A stretch of DNA of 64,000 nucleotides. It comes from Paralichthys olivaceus (Eukaryota; Chordata; Actinopteri; Pleuronectiformes; Paralichthyidae). The notes below the pieces were generated by a model. It saw nothing but the letters and a program-made list of their open reading frames with translations. It searched no databases and was not told where the DNA came from. Numbering within the stretch: position 1 is the first letter of the stretch; every line of letters starts with the position of its first letter. The position numbers and the translations under genes were made by a program. This document shows, one piece after another, positions 49,687 to 62,786 of the stretch. The stretch is taken from positions 14,104,001 through 14,168,000 of the forward strand of contig NC_091100.1 in assembly GCF_024713975.1 (NCBI RefSeq), written 5' to 3'.

Positions 49687-51189
49687 GGTTTCTGCATAAG
49701 TCTTTAAGACCATAATCAATTATATTTAAGATATTAAGCATGACAGATGAAGGAATATTACTGTCCCAGAATTACTAATACAAGTAGACTGTACTTCCAT
49801 AAATTCTGCCCTAGCTGTTTGTAGACTCAGCTATCAGCTCCATGTTGGTCACGTGCTGATATCTGTATCATTGAATAAGACCCAAAACACATGGAGACCA
49901 AAACATACAATCATTAACAAAATTAAGATCCTACCTTGAGTGTGTTTAAGACCTAGTACATAATATTTAAAAAATGTTTAACACTTTAAGGCCTAAAATT
50001 GAGATGTTTTAAAACTCCGTATATTCCTAGTTATCAGTTTCTCTCTAAAGATCAGCCGATATGAGCCATCACACACATATCAGCAGTTCTATTTGCCAAT
50101 ATGAAACTTTTATCTTACAGATTAATCAATGCAGAGATGTGCATTCATGCTTACATTTTATTGTGTACATCATTGTCAAGGTCTACATATTTGGTTATTT
50201 GTGTTTTCTTTTTATATTGTTTTATAGTTGAACTGAAAAATATCAAGCCTCTATTACGTTACTTTGACCTAAGAGGTAGATAACAACATCTTTGAAATCA
50301 TTGCCAAATGTTTTTTAATATATGTATAGGTCAGTATTTCTGTATCAGATTCTACTGTATATATTAATCTTGAGTCTAATTAAAGAGTGAAATCAGAGAG
50401 TTTTATCAATACTGAATAATCAAGAGCTGTGAATTTAAACTGATAACTCACTTTGGATAAAGTTTTAACAGACATCAGTCTCATCCAAAGTTTGAACACC
50501 TCATCTTATACATTCTCTCACCTCTCCTCCGGTTCTTCCTCCTCCTCCTCTCTCCCTCCATCTGTCATGGAGCTCACAGACTGAAGAGGCAGACAGGAAG
50601 TCTGCTCCACCTGCAGAGGAGACTATGGTGAGAAAACAGAAATGTGTCATTAATCAATATCTAAATTATTTGAAGATATAATTAATATGCTACAGATCAC
50701 TTAAAGAATAACATATATTGTGATACAACAATTTCTCCTCCATGTGCTATGTATTCATACATTTTCCCCATTATACTCTTATCTACTGAAATCTTCCCTC
50801 TCAGCAGATTGTGGTCACATGACTGCTCTAAGCTGTTTTAATAACCGCATGGACCTTTACTCTCAACACTTCCTTCTTACCAGACTGTTGTGTCATCTTG
50901 CTGACGGAGCCTTTTGGTTCCTGAAAGAGTTGAACAATAACCCATCATATATATATATATATATATATAAAACCTTTATTTATTTCATAAATACACAGAG
51001 GGATTAACTTAATCTTAAACTTTCATTTTCATGTCTCAGTTAACTGAATATATTCAGACCATTACATCGGTGCAGACACCAGAGATAGCACAACATGTTC
51101 TAAACTGTATAGTAATGTACACACAGCCATATACTTACAAAAGGCTGCAATAAAGAAGCACAGTTCAGAGTTTGCATGTCTGCAGCCAT
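48332..51189 (-). CDS. HMGXB4-like protein lacking an HMG box, 5 coding exons
   Basis: Minus-strand exons 51189-51139, 50920-50881, 50622-50522, 49503-49135 and 48637-48332 have GT/AG borders and consistent phases, giving 288 aa. The C-terminal part reads AAHLHLLGESLSLIGHHLQE then LSLLLDSLLCALAPIICLTT and QIPEL. This resembles, from memory, the conserved C-terminal segment of HMGXB4 (HLxLLGESLSLIGxRLQE...SLSVLLDSxxCALGPLxCLTTQLPEL). No HMG box is seen in any exon or between 51.2 kb and hmox1, and the predicted protein is about half the usual length. The N-terminus MAADMQTLNCASLLQPF is short and novel to me. A TPPV tetrapeptide repeat sits in exon 4. HMGXB4 lies near HMOX1 in mammals, which fits the hmox1 neighbour. 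The 50622 acceptor has an in-frame alternative at 50610. The start exon is the least certain, and a reduced paralogue is the likeliest reading. Confidence 0.6.
49634..49682. repeat. (AT)n microsatellite
   Basis: GTATATAT... run of about 48 bases, just upstream of the hmgxb4-like exon 4 on its strand. A shorter (AT) run lies at 50948-50968. Confidence 0.95.
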
Positions 51190-53493
51190 GTCTGCAATGT
51201 TCTGTTGTCATAGCTGCAGAACATGAGACTACAATACTGATGAAACTGCATCAGTCAGGTTTAGAACTTGTATGTGCATCATGCATTAGTCTCCTCACAG
51301 GCCAGTGTTGGTAAAGAGAAATTCACCTTAATGTCATGTTCCTCAAAATCTGGCTTTGGTTCCTCCATCAAAACTTTTTGTGCAGCCTTTTCTTTTCCTC
51401 TTAACTGCTCAGACCTGCTTCACCATCCATCTATAGTCAGCAATGAGAGGCAGAGTCGGACTGCAGCATCACAACATTTTTCAAAATTTTATTCATGGCT
51501 GACTAATATTTATTAGTGTGTGGAATTTGGTGCAAATTAATGTTTGTAAGGAGACTCTACTGAATGAACTCTACTGCTACAGCTTTTAGCTCAATGTGCG
51601 GATTTAATGCTTTGTCATAAAGTAAAGTACATTTAAAAGCCTTTAAAAGAGTTTTTACACTGTTGGACCAAACGAGATGCAGAGAAATAGAAAGTGGTAG
51701 GCACCGCGTTGCCTGAGTGGATGATAATGCACCAGCCATGTTCTTTTATTCAAAAATGTCTTTGGGTGATTGGTTTTGTTTTTTATTTGTTGGTCTTCTT
51801 TTCGTGCAATTAAGGCGATATGAACCATAGAAAAGATTGGTGATATTTTCAAGTTTTTAATCCGTTGGAAAGAGTTGCAGGGCAAACAAAAGAGAACGTC
51901 TGTGAGGTGAATGTAGTAGTGGGTGAGCCTGCAATAAAATATATAGTCTTTATATCAAAATTTCACAATCATGATGATTTGTGATCTTATTTAAAGTTTC
52001 CAATTGTACAGTTGAGAATGAGCAGACTCAAACCAGCCAAACGGACATAATATATTTAAAACTGAATATTGCACTAAAGACAGCAACAGATCATCTAAAG
52101 TATAAGTATCTTATAAGATAGATATTATTCCGGGGACCCCTCATGCACGGTTTTCCTTTGCAACAACCTTACCTGAATTTAGTCATGTGAAAGCACAACA
52201 CAAGAGAAATGTCTTGGAAAGATAGCAGACATGTATTAAATATATTATATACACACACATATGTATATGGCATGCCGTTCAGGAAATTAAACCTTTGAAT
52301 ATATGGAACGAACCTTTGAATATATTGAATGAAATCTTGAATATATGGAATGAAACTTGACTGACGTCAGACTTCACCGCAGTGCCTGCAACCATCTTGT
52401 GTAATGTGTGGATGCTTTAGCTAAAAGGGAGTGACAATGAGTTAGTCCGCTCACAATCTCGTTGCAGCAATATTAACTATGAGGACATCAGTAACACACT
52501 GGCGAATGCATGTACGGCCCCAAATCCCCCCGAGACCCCCGCCCAAAACCGTTCTTCTGCTCCCTTTTTAATCGTGGCAGATCTACTACAACAGGCAGCT
52601 GTCTATCAGGCCAACCTCAGCATGTCTTCAAACTCATCGGAGTGCCCGACAACACCCCGTGTACAATCTCCACCCGTACACAAGGAAGGGCCCAAGACAC
52701 TGTATGGTTAGCTTGATATAGTTTCCAGGTGATTTAATGAAGGTGAAACACAGCGAATGGCCGTGCGTAATGGCACTGCGCTCCACAGATGTGAACGCAC
52801 CTTGAGTCAAACACACGGCGGCTGCTTCCGGTTGGTGATCGGACACATTTAAAGTTTGATTCCGAACAAAGTTTACAGCAACCTTCTTCCACCAAACCTC
52901 TGACGGTGTGAAACCAAACCGCCGACACGCTCCTCTTCCGCCACGAAGCTCGTTCACGTTAAAGTGTTCGTTTACGTCACGCGTGAAAGAGAATCCTGCA
53001 CGTGCACTGATTACACGATCCTCCAAGTTTTATTTATATATTTATTTTATTCACTTGTATTACTTAGCACAGCGAGTTTTTGTGTAAACTGTCACTGCAT
53101 ATTCTGTAAAGTACTCAGCAATAATAATAATAACAAAAAGAGACATGTGATATAATTTGGCCAATCAGCGCAGCCCTCTGATAGTTCCCAACGTGAATTC
53201 GTCATGACGTCAGGATGGACCGAAAGTAAAAAATAAAATGTCCAGATTTTTTAGGATTCACTTGAAACTTAGCTCGTGGACATATTCATGATCGATCGCA
53301 ATATAAATTGTTGAGATCGCCCAACAACTGTAAGGTCTCAGCACGCTGCGAAACAAGTGCTGCTATAGCTACAAATATTTACAGTCAGATTATATGCTTC
53401 CGTCAAGCTACTTCTGCATCTACATTTTTGATGTATGCTGCCATTTCTAAATGAATGTACATAGTCATAGTGTATACAGTTCATAGTTACAAA

Positions 53494-53990
53494 CAGCTGT
53501 GGAGGAAGGAGTCAAACTTTCTACTTTAGAAAAAGGAAATAGACAAAAAAACACTCAAGTGTACATACTTGAGTAAAAGTAAGTATTTGCTTTTAAACAT
53601 ACTTAAACATGTAATTTTTAAAAAAGTACTTGCTCAGGAAAACCTATTCCCTAATGCAGCGGTCAGTGGTACCAACTGTGAAATTCATAAATTCATAAAT
53701 GAATGCTTCACATGATACTACTGAAAACACTTGATTATCACAGGGTCTGATATTACCTGGACCAGTGGATCAGTTCCTCTCTCATTATTGATGTTAACAT
53801 AAAGCCCTATATATATTGTGCAATGTATTATGTTATGCAATGTAGTGGAGTAAAGGTGCAGATATTTGCTCACAGATGTGGTGGAGTAAAAGTGAAAATT
53901 ACCTGAAAGTAAATCTACTTAAAGTACAGATACATGAACATTTACTCTAGTAGTAATGAAGTAAATGTACTTTGTTACATCCAATCACTG
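53494..53990. mobile_element. hAT-type MITE with perfect 8-bp target-site duplication
   Basis: The element starts CAGCTGTGGAGGAAGGAGTC and ends GTTACATCCAATCACTG, so its outer ends are CAG...CTG as in hAT elements. The immediately flanking 8 bases are GTTACAAA on both sides (53486-53493 and 53991-53998), a perfect 8-bp duplication. The interior is made of AAGTAC/GAGTAAAAGTA phrases typical of a very abundant teleost non-autonomous hAT family. It is 497 bp with no coding capacity, so movement would need a transposase in trans. Confidence 0.88.
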
Positions 53991-54409
53991 GTTACAAATT
54001 TGACAACTACTGAATACTTTTTTTCATAATTTTAAAAGTTCTATTATTGCATTTAATCAGTAGAGTTATTTGGAGAAATGAAACAAGAATGGACAAAACT
54101 GGAAGAACGGCAGAATATTTGGTCTCGACCCACACACGTCTCCTGTGTCTCACCTCCTGGACATTTTTTAACATATAAGTGATCTAGTAATATGAATAAA
54201 CACGTTTCTCATGAAGTGCAAACTGCTGTGGCGTGTTCTTGGTTCAGTCATAGGATTGTTTATTCTCCTAGTCACTGTTTCAGCCCCCCCCCCCTTGCCT
54301 CAGGAACACACAGTCATGTTTAGAGCTGGCGCCTCCTCTCCTGTGGTTGGAATTCCAAAGCTGCTCTGTCATGTTAAGCCCTCTTCCCTCCTGTGCAACT
54401 CAAACTTCC

Positions 54410-54416
54410 TGACTCA
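54410..54416 (+). promoter_or_regulatory. AP-1/NF-E2-like TGACTCA site upstream of hmox1
   Basis: TGACTCA, the core of AP-1 and of the Maf/NRF2/BACH1-type elements that control HMOX1 in mammals, lies about 200 bases upstream of the TATA box. It is followed by TGC, so it is not a full TGACnnnGC antioxidant element. Function is inferred from the neighbouring gene. Confidence 0.35.
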
Positions 54417-54608
54417 TGCTTTTAGTCCTGTGTTGCTCCTCCTTGGCCTCTTATTTTTCCCAAGCTGTGCTCAGAGTTGCTGCATCATGTTAACTCTTAG
54501 TCCCTCCTACTGTTTCTGCTGAAGTTGCCAGATCATGTTTAGCTGCTTTGAGTCACTTGAGTTCCTGTTTTCTTTCAGCTGCTGGAGGGAGGAGACAGAG
54601 CCGGGCTG

Positions 54609-54617
54609 CTATAAAAC
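54609..54617 (+). promoter_or_regulatory. hmox1: hmox1 TATA box
   Basis: CTATAAAAC in GGCTGCTATAAAACAGGGAC. It precedes a GTGAGT donor at 54730 by about 120 bases, leaving room for a non-coding first exon that splices to the ATG-bearing exon at 54904. This TATA-driven layout fits a stress-inducible gene. Confidence 0.65.
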
Positions 54618-54910
54618 AGGGACAGGACTGTGCAGCAGGCACACAGAGCAGGACATCCTGAGAGAAGACAGTGGATCACTGTGGACACAGACCCAAACTA
54701 ACAATCCTACAGGACTTCAAACTAGCTGGTGAGTAAGACACAACAGTTACTTCACTGCTTTTGTCCTACTCTGAATTTTATAATAATAATTTATGAATTA
54801 TCAGTTGTAAAAATATGTTTTAAACCTCTTCAATCACTGCATTGTGTTGATGATCATTCCAGAAGATGTTTTTGTTCTATAAAAACATTTACATTTTTTT
54901 CAGGGCCACA

Positions 54911-57005
54911 ATGGAGACAGAGAAGAAGACTCAGTCAGCAGCAGAGCAGATGACGGACAGGTAAAATGAATAGATGTTATAAAAAAAATAACATTTCACC
55001 GGAGGATATTATCCATCCGTGGATTCAGTTTTAATTACTACAGAAATTCATATCATTAGAATTTATTGATCATAGTATTTGCATTAATCAAGTGATCTGC
55101 ATCACATCCAAATGTAGGTCTCTAGTACAGAACGTGCAGACTTTGGTCAGTTTATCAGCTGTACACTGCTTATGTTGCATGTAGTGATGTAATTCATACA
55201 TTCACATACTGTCGCTGCACCTCACTTAATCTTATCTATCTTATGTAATCGTGCCACACCATTTAGAAACAGAAGGAATCGTTTCTGTGATCATAAGGAA
55301 CCTATGTTTAATTTAGATTCTGATATTTGAGCTCTCTGTCTTCATTGTGATTCATCTCCTCTTGCAGGGATTTGTCGGAACAAATCAAAGAGGTGACCAG
55401 GGAGAATCACGTCAGGGCAGAAAACACAGAGATGATGCTGAGCTTCCAGAAAGGACAAGTCACCCTTGAACAATATAAGGTAACACGCAGCAGTGCAGCT
55501 CAAATGTTTAGATCACTTCCCTTTTTCACACTGATCTGACACCAGCTCTCCTCCTTTGTCTCCTCTTCAGCTCCTCCTGTGTTCGCTGTATGAAATCTAC
55601 CGGGCCTTGGAGGAAGAGCTGAACAGGAACTGCAACCACCCTGGTGTGGCACCCATTTACTTCCCAACAGAACTGGCCAGACTGGAGTCCATCGAGAAAG
55701 ACCTGGAATTCTTCTACGGCCAGGACTGGAGAGAAAAGATTGTTGTACCGACAGCCACCAAAAGATACTGCCACAGACTCCGACAGGTATGTTTCACATG
55801 TGTCCTGTTACACACACACTTATTTACTTCATATCTAAACTAGAATAGCACTCAGTGGAACACAAAGCCTTCTACAAGGCCCAGCAGTCTTTTATTAAAA
55901 GAGGCCTTACAGTTAAGGCCATGTTATGTTTCTCAGCTACACATGGGTAGTAGTTACAGCTTTCTGGCCCTATTTGTTACAATACACATAAAAATATTAA
56001 AATGAAAAAAAGCCTAAACCTCAATAAAACCACATCTAAATTCAGTAGATTCAGATTTTTACTTAATTTCACACTTATAAATATCAGTGCCTGACTTTTT
56101 TCATCAAGATCCATTAATTATTCAGAGAAATCAATAAAAACTATGAAAAACTTCCTATTTCTTAACATTAAAGAAAGTGAAAACAAATGCCATGAACGGC
56201 CCCCTGATCCAGATCTGCACCAAAATTCAACGGATTCTTTCCTGACCTAAACTACATCCTTCCACCAGATTTCCTAGTAATTCACTAGTAATTTTTGCAT
56301 CTTACCAACAAACAAACATGAAAACAGAACCTCCTTGGGGAGTTAGATTTGCACCTCTGCTTGTCTGCTGGTGGATGTTGAAATAAAACTGTTATGCCCT
56401 TTTTTCAGATTGGTCAAGAAAACCCGGAATTTCTACTTGCCCACGCTTACACTCGGTACCTCGGAGACCTGTCCGGTGGCCAGGTCCTGGGTCGAATCGC
56501 CCAGAAGTCCATGGGGCTGAAGAGCAACGACGGTCTGTTGTTCTTTGCCTTCCCCGGAGTTTCCAGTCCCAACCTTTTCAAGCAGCTCTACCGCAGCCGG
56601 ATGAACAGCGTGGAGTTGACGGAGGAGCAGAGGAGCGGCGTGCTGGAGGAGGCCGTCAGAGCCTTCGAGTTGAACATTCAGGTGAGGAGAAACAATGGTG
56701 AAAGCAGAGCGAAGAAACCGAAAGCAGAAACATCACCTTTACTTTACAAGTGAACCTTTGTCTTTGCAGTTGAAGTAACAAGAAGCTAACTGACCATCTT
56801 GCGCTTCTTTTTCCAGGTATTTGATGATTTACAGAAGCTTCTGAGTGTCACTGGGAACCAGCAGCAGAACAGTTCCACACACTCCAAACCAGTGAAGACT
56901 CTCCAGATCCCTGGAATCATTACGAACCTCTCCCCTCTGCTGAGGATTGTACTGGGACTCTTTTTGGCTCTGGCTACTGTCAGTATGGGAGTCTACACTT
57001 TTTAG
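54911..57005 (+). CDS. hmox1: Heme oxygenase 1 (hmox1), 5 coding exons
   Basis: Coding parts are 54911-54960, 55368-55479, 55571-55786, 56409-56681 and 56817-57005. All borders are GT/AG and in phase, giving 279 aa. The proximal heme-ligand His is His31 in [13 protein letters not shown]. The heme oxygenase signature [17 protein letters not shown] spans about residues 135-151, with the distal-helix Gly residues present. A hydrophobic C-terminal segment ([20 protein letters not shown], about 255-277) is the ER tail anchor. The enzyme opens heme to biliverdin, CO and Fe2+ using electrons from cytochrome P450 reductase. Length and anchor fit HMOX1/2; the absence of the Cys-Pro heme regulatory motifs of HMOX2 and the TATA-type promoter favour hmox1. 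Teleosts have two hmox1 copies; which one this is cannot be told here. Confidence 0.96.
55860..56350. mobile_element. Foldback MITE copy in hmox1 intron
   Basis: CAAGGCCCAGCAGTC, AACCACATCTAAATTCAGTAGATTCAGATTTTTA, TTTCACACTTATAAATATCAGTG, CCCCCTGATCCAGATCTGCACC, CATCCTTCCACCAGATTTCC and CATGAAAACAGAACCTCCTTGGGG are the family phrases in order. It lies between coding exons 3 and 4. Confidence 0.7.
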
Positions 57006-57215
57006 AGACAATATACAACCAACAAAACTTTACACTGGTCTGTTGCTGTTCAGATTTTTTTAATTGTGTAAAATTTTAACTGGCAAAATAATGTGCAATA
57101 TTTTTTTAATTTAAACAGAACCATATTTTGTACATTGTCTTTCTCAGCAACACTTACAAAGTATGCAATAACATGTTAAATACGCATAACGGTAATACTG
57201 TAAATTCTATTTTTT

Positions 57216-57221
57216 AATAAA
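57216..57221 (+). terminator. Poly(A) signal of hmox1
   Basis: AATAAA in TTTTTAATAAAATATTTTG, about 210 bases after the stop, followed by GTGGTTGTCTGTGTTTTGG, a good GU-rich downstream element. Confidence 0.7.
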
Positions 57222-59432
<2,211 letters not shown>

Positions 59433-61749
59433 TCAGTTGGTTTCATACGTGGACAGCAAGGCTGCGTCTACCGGCTCCATGCAGGAGGGGCAGGTGAAGG
59501 AGCGCATCAGCCAGGGATCAATGCAATCCACGTGGTAGATGTGAAGGCAGGGCAAGAACCGAATGGGATCGCCATACTCAAAATCCAACATGCAGATCAC
59601 GCACCTGCAGCAGAGAGAAAGTTATTATCAGTCTTATTCATCCCAAAACAGAAAGAGAACGTGTGACTAGTAATGGTACACAAAAATCATGTTTTGGTAC
59701 ATCAGCACAAAACTGCTTCTTTTTTTGTTTTTTTACATGAAACCCTTCATTGGGTTTGAAGCAAACATTTGAAATGATATTTCCCTGGAATTGGGGATAA
59801 CATCCAGCTCGGATCTGTTGGGTTTGGGTCGAGCTTGTTCGTTTCCTCTCAGGCTCGGTTGTGTTTGGACAGAAAATTTCGCCCTGCACTCTATGTGTTA
59901 TTGCTTTGGTCTGGTCTGAATTGTTGAGGCTGAAACATAGAGTTTCAAATTGAGTTCCACACACAAAAAGTTCTGCATGATGAGCGTACAGTGTTTAAAT
60001 GGCTGAGGTGACCACAACCTATTAATCCAAACTGTTTAGGTTTCAGTGAAGATGTCTTTTAAAAAAGGTTCCACAATGAATCTGATCCTTTATATTCCAT
60101 CACAATGATGGAAATAAAGACAAAGAGCAGAAATCTGTGATAAGCTTTGTTTAAGACTCACTCTTTAACTTTCTTGTCAGAGGGGTCAGAGCCCTGGTTG
60201 AAGATGCCTCTGGGCAGGTGCTGGATGAGGCCGATGCGCTGGGCGATGCGGATCTGCTCCTCCTCAGTCAACTGGCTGGCCAGACGACTCTCACCTGGGG
60301 TGGGATGGTACACTGGCACCGGTTGGGTGCGCTCCTGAAAAAGAAAGAACAGAGAAAACTTGCATCATATATGAAACAAGCTCTTGTTTAAGGAGGATAC
60401 AAGGATTCCTGGAACACACGGTCTGACTGTCACGTAGTCCTGATCTCACATCAAGGACTGAGACTGGGATCATATGAAGAGACAGAAGAATCTGAGATAA
60501 ATCCACCAGTGAACTGTGGACCTGATATCTGATGTTGATCTGTGGTGATGTTTTAAAGGATAAGGGCACATTCATATGAAACTTCCCCTCCCGTTTAATT
60601 CCACAGTCTGACTTTGTGTGGAGGTTCAACTCTGATGAACTTTGACAGGCGACGTCACAGCCTCAACCAACACCAGTGACGTTCAGGATGGTTGACCCGA
60701 CTTGGCTGTCATTGGCAAATCCTCCTCCTGTCATAACGTTTCCACACTTCAGTTTAAAGAATGGCAGTAATGCACCTAGAAGTCATTTACCAACTGCCAT
60801 AAGAAAACTGAGGAAGAAGAAGAGGAATATTGTGAGTTTCCAAAACTCTGGTATCACCACTGTGAAATCTGACTTGCAAACCGCAACTGTGTGGTTTTAT
60901 ATTCGGGTCAAATCATCTAGTGTGTGCGGCCTGATGATTATAGGACATAAAGACCAGGTGGCTGTGGCTGAGGGACAGAGTGGGCATCCTCCAACCAAAA
61001 GGTCGGCTTCTGGTCCCTCAGATGTTGAATGCACTAATTGTAAGTCGCTTTGGATAAAAGCATCAGTTAAAATGTAATGTAAAAGAATCTGTCATTATGT
61101 CTGTGGTCTTCCACGTCTTTAAAATCCTCTAAGGTGCAGCAGCACTTACACATTTTGCAGCAGAAGCTAGAGGTCAGTTGTAAATGCATTCTTGTTTTTA
61201 GTCACAGCAGTACAAGTACACAACATTTGGTTGGTTCAGGATTATTTGGGCAGATAATCAGCAGAGATTGACCTCCGGTCAGGAACGACCCCACGATTGT
61301 CAGAAGGACCAAATCAGGTCCTAATTGGCCTGATTATCCTCTAGTGTGCACCGCCTTAAATCAGACACTGGATCTCTGCTGCTGATGGTTAATGATGATA
61401 ATAAAGGATCATGTGAGTTTGTTTTGAAGTGTTAATGTGGACATGAAACCCCACAATCCACCACAGGATCCACCACAACGTTAAATCCACTTCCTGTAGT
61501 TTTCTAGATACTGAGATTCAACAGTCTAGAGTCAGAATCCACCCCCATCAGAGATGATTAGACTTTATGGTGATGGATGTTCAGGAATAACGAGGTGACG
61601 TGCTCTTGAATCCCCGGGGTGTGTTGAACCTACGCCCCCGGGCTGCTCACCTCGTAGGGCGGCGGAGGCTCCCCGGGCAGACTGCCTCCCTCCGACTCGT
61701 TCAGCAGCGACAGGTCATCCGCTCCCTGGCTAAACAGGCAGTTCCCCAT
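59433..61749 (-). CDS. rnf11: RING finger protein 11 (rnf11), 3 coding exons
   Basis: Minus-strand exons 61749-61651, 60334-60162 and 59604-59433 are in phase and give 147 aa (human about 154). The start MGNCLFSQ has the N-myristoylation Gly2 and Cys4 for membrane attachment. PPPPYE at residues 28-33 is the PPxY motif that binds WW domains of NEDD4-type ligases. QLTEEEQIRIAQRIGLIQHL precedes a C-terminal RING-H2 domain from Cys92: CVICMLDFEYGDPIRFLPCL then HIYHVDCIDPWLMRSFTCPSC. The end MEPVDAALLSTYETN is diagnostic of RNF11. The protein is an E3 ligase and adaptor on endosomes that acts with A20/ITCH/TAX1BP1 to damp NF-kB signalling. Teleosts have two copies; which one this is was not resolved. 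Confidence 0.97.
61030..61082 (+). repeat. Teleost repeat tail (GTAAGTCGCTTTGGATAAAAG)
   Basis: TAATTGTAAGTCGCTTTGGATAAAAGCATC followed by AATGTAATGTAA matches the 3' tail of a widely dispersed teleost repeat. It lies in rnf11 intron 1, and the body of the element is not recognisable. Confidence 0.65.
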
Positions 61750-61818
61750 TGAACTGAGAGCAGCATGAAAAGGAGCCCGACACTTGGAGACGGACACTTT
61801 ATCTCCAGTGTCAGCGGG

Positions 61819-61858
61819 AGCTAAGCTAACTGGCTGTCGTCTCAGCGTTAGCTTAGCT
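61819..61858 (-). other. Perfect 12-bp stem-loop in the rnf11 5' leader
   Basis: AGCTAAGCTAAC (61819-61830) and GTTAGCTTAGCT (61847-61858) are perfect inverted complements separated by 16 bases. They lie 70-110 bases upstream of the rnf11 start codon. If transcribed this would form a stable hairpin in the 5'UTR. Confidence 0.75.
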
Positions 61859-61859
61859 T

Positions 61860-62786
61860 CGCAGTTAGCAGGGGGGTTGTTGTCATCAGGAGGAGAAGCG
61901 ACTGATCGAGGCTGAACCTGAGGGGGGGGGTTCGATCCGAATGTAAGAACCCACAGAACCACGTGGCTGTTGTGTGTTGACGTTTTCTGTTTGTTGGAAA
62001 AAAACAAACAAAAACACAAGAAAATAAAGACAGGAACTTACGTCATCTGGGAGTGCGGACACGCTGACGTTCAAAATAAAAGCAACGTGTTTTCTCTACT
62101 TGAATTCTTGGGTTGCTTATAAAACTGTTTACTCCTGAAAGAGAAATATTAAACTCAGACAACAAACAGGTTCATGTGAAAAATGAGATTAACGATGAAA
62201 AATGTTTGATACTTAAGGATGGTCTACGTGCCTATCTACCACTTTTAATAAAGTATTGTAACATCACACTGTGTAAGTCCATGAGTTTAACCATCTGACA
62301 CCTTAGGGCTACAATGTTCTTTTCTTTGGGTTACACATTAAGTTTATTTCATCTATTTGATCTCTGTCTGTTTTTCTCTCATTAAAGATAATAAAAAATC
62401 ATGTCTTGCTCTTTACTTTATTACATTTCTATACCAACTACTACACTGAAAGTTGAATATAATTTAAATACTCAGCATTTTTTATATATTTCTATTCTCT
62501 TGTCGACCTGCCTGCTACTGAAATAGCTGAATTTTGTGGGATCAATAAAGTTTTGTCTTATCTTTTTGGCCTGACTGAGTAATTGTTGAGTGCACGACAA
62601 CCTGAGGTTTGTATAGTAACAGCTTTTTGAAACAAATAAACCTTACAATTGTCAAATGTAATTTCTGCTATACCATTTTAATTATTGCAGAACATAGTCC
62701 AGTTGCAGAGCTGATTCTTTATGTAGGTGTAAGTCCACAGAAAGAAAGACACGGCACAGCAAGATGGTACAGTCAAGAACATCCTT
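61860..62786. other. rnf11 upstream region / intergenic
   Basis: Includes the presumed rnf11 promoter (CpG-containing up to about 61.95 kb) and then AT-rich DNA. Around 62530-62570, GTGGGATCAATAAAGTTTTG then TCTTATCTT resembles a common LINE 3' tail. No gene is recognised. Confidence 0.45.

Larger units (their letters stand above)
51190..54600. other. Divergent intergenic region between hmgxb4-like and hmox1
   Basis: Both flanking genes point away from this interval. It contains a GC-richer unexplained segment at about 52.5-53.0 kb (a 130-aa minus frame, 53026-52634, with no recognised domain), an intact-looking hAT MITE at 53494-53990 and the hmox1 upstream region. No HMG box was found. Confidence 0.5.
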
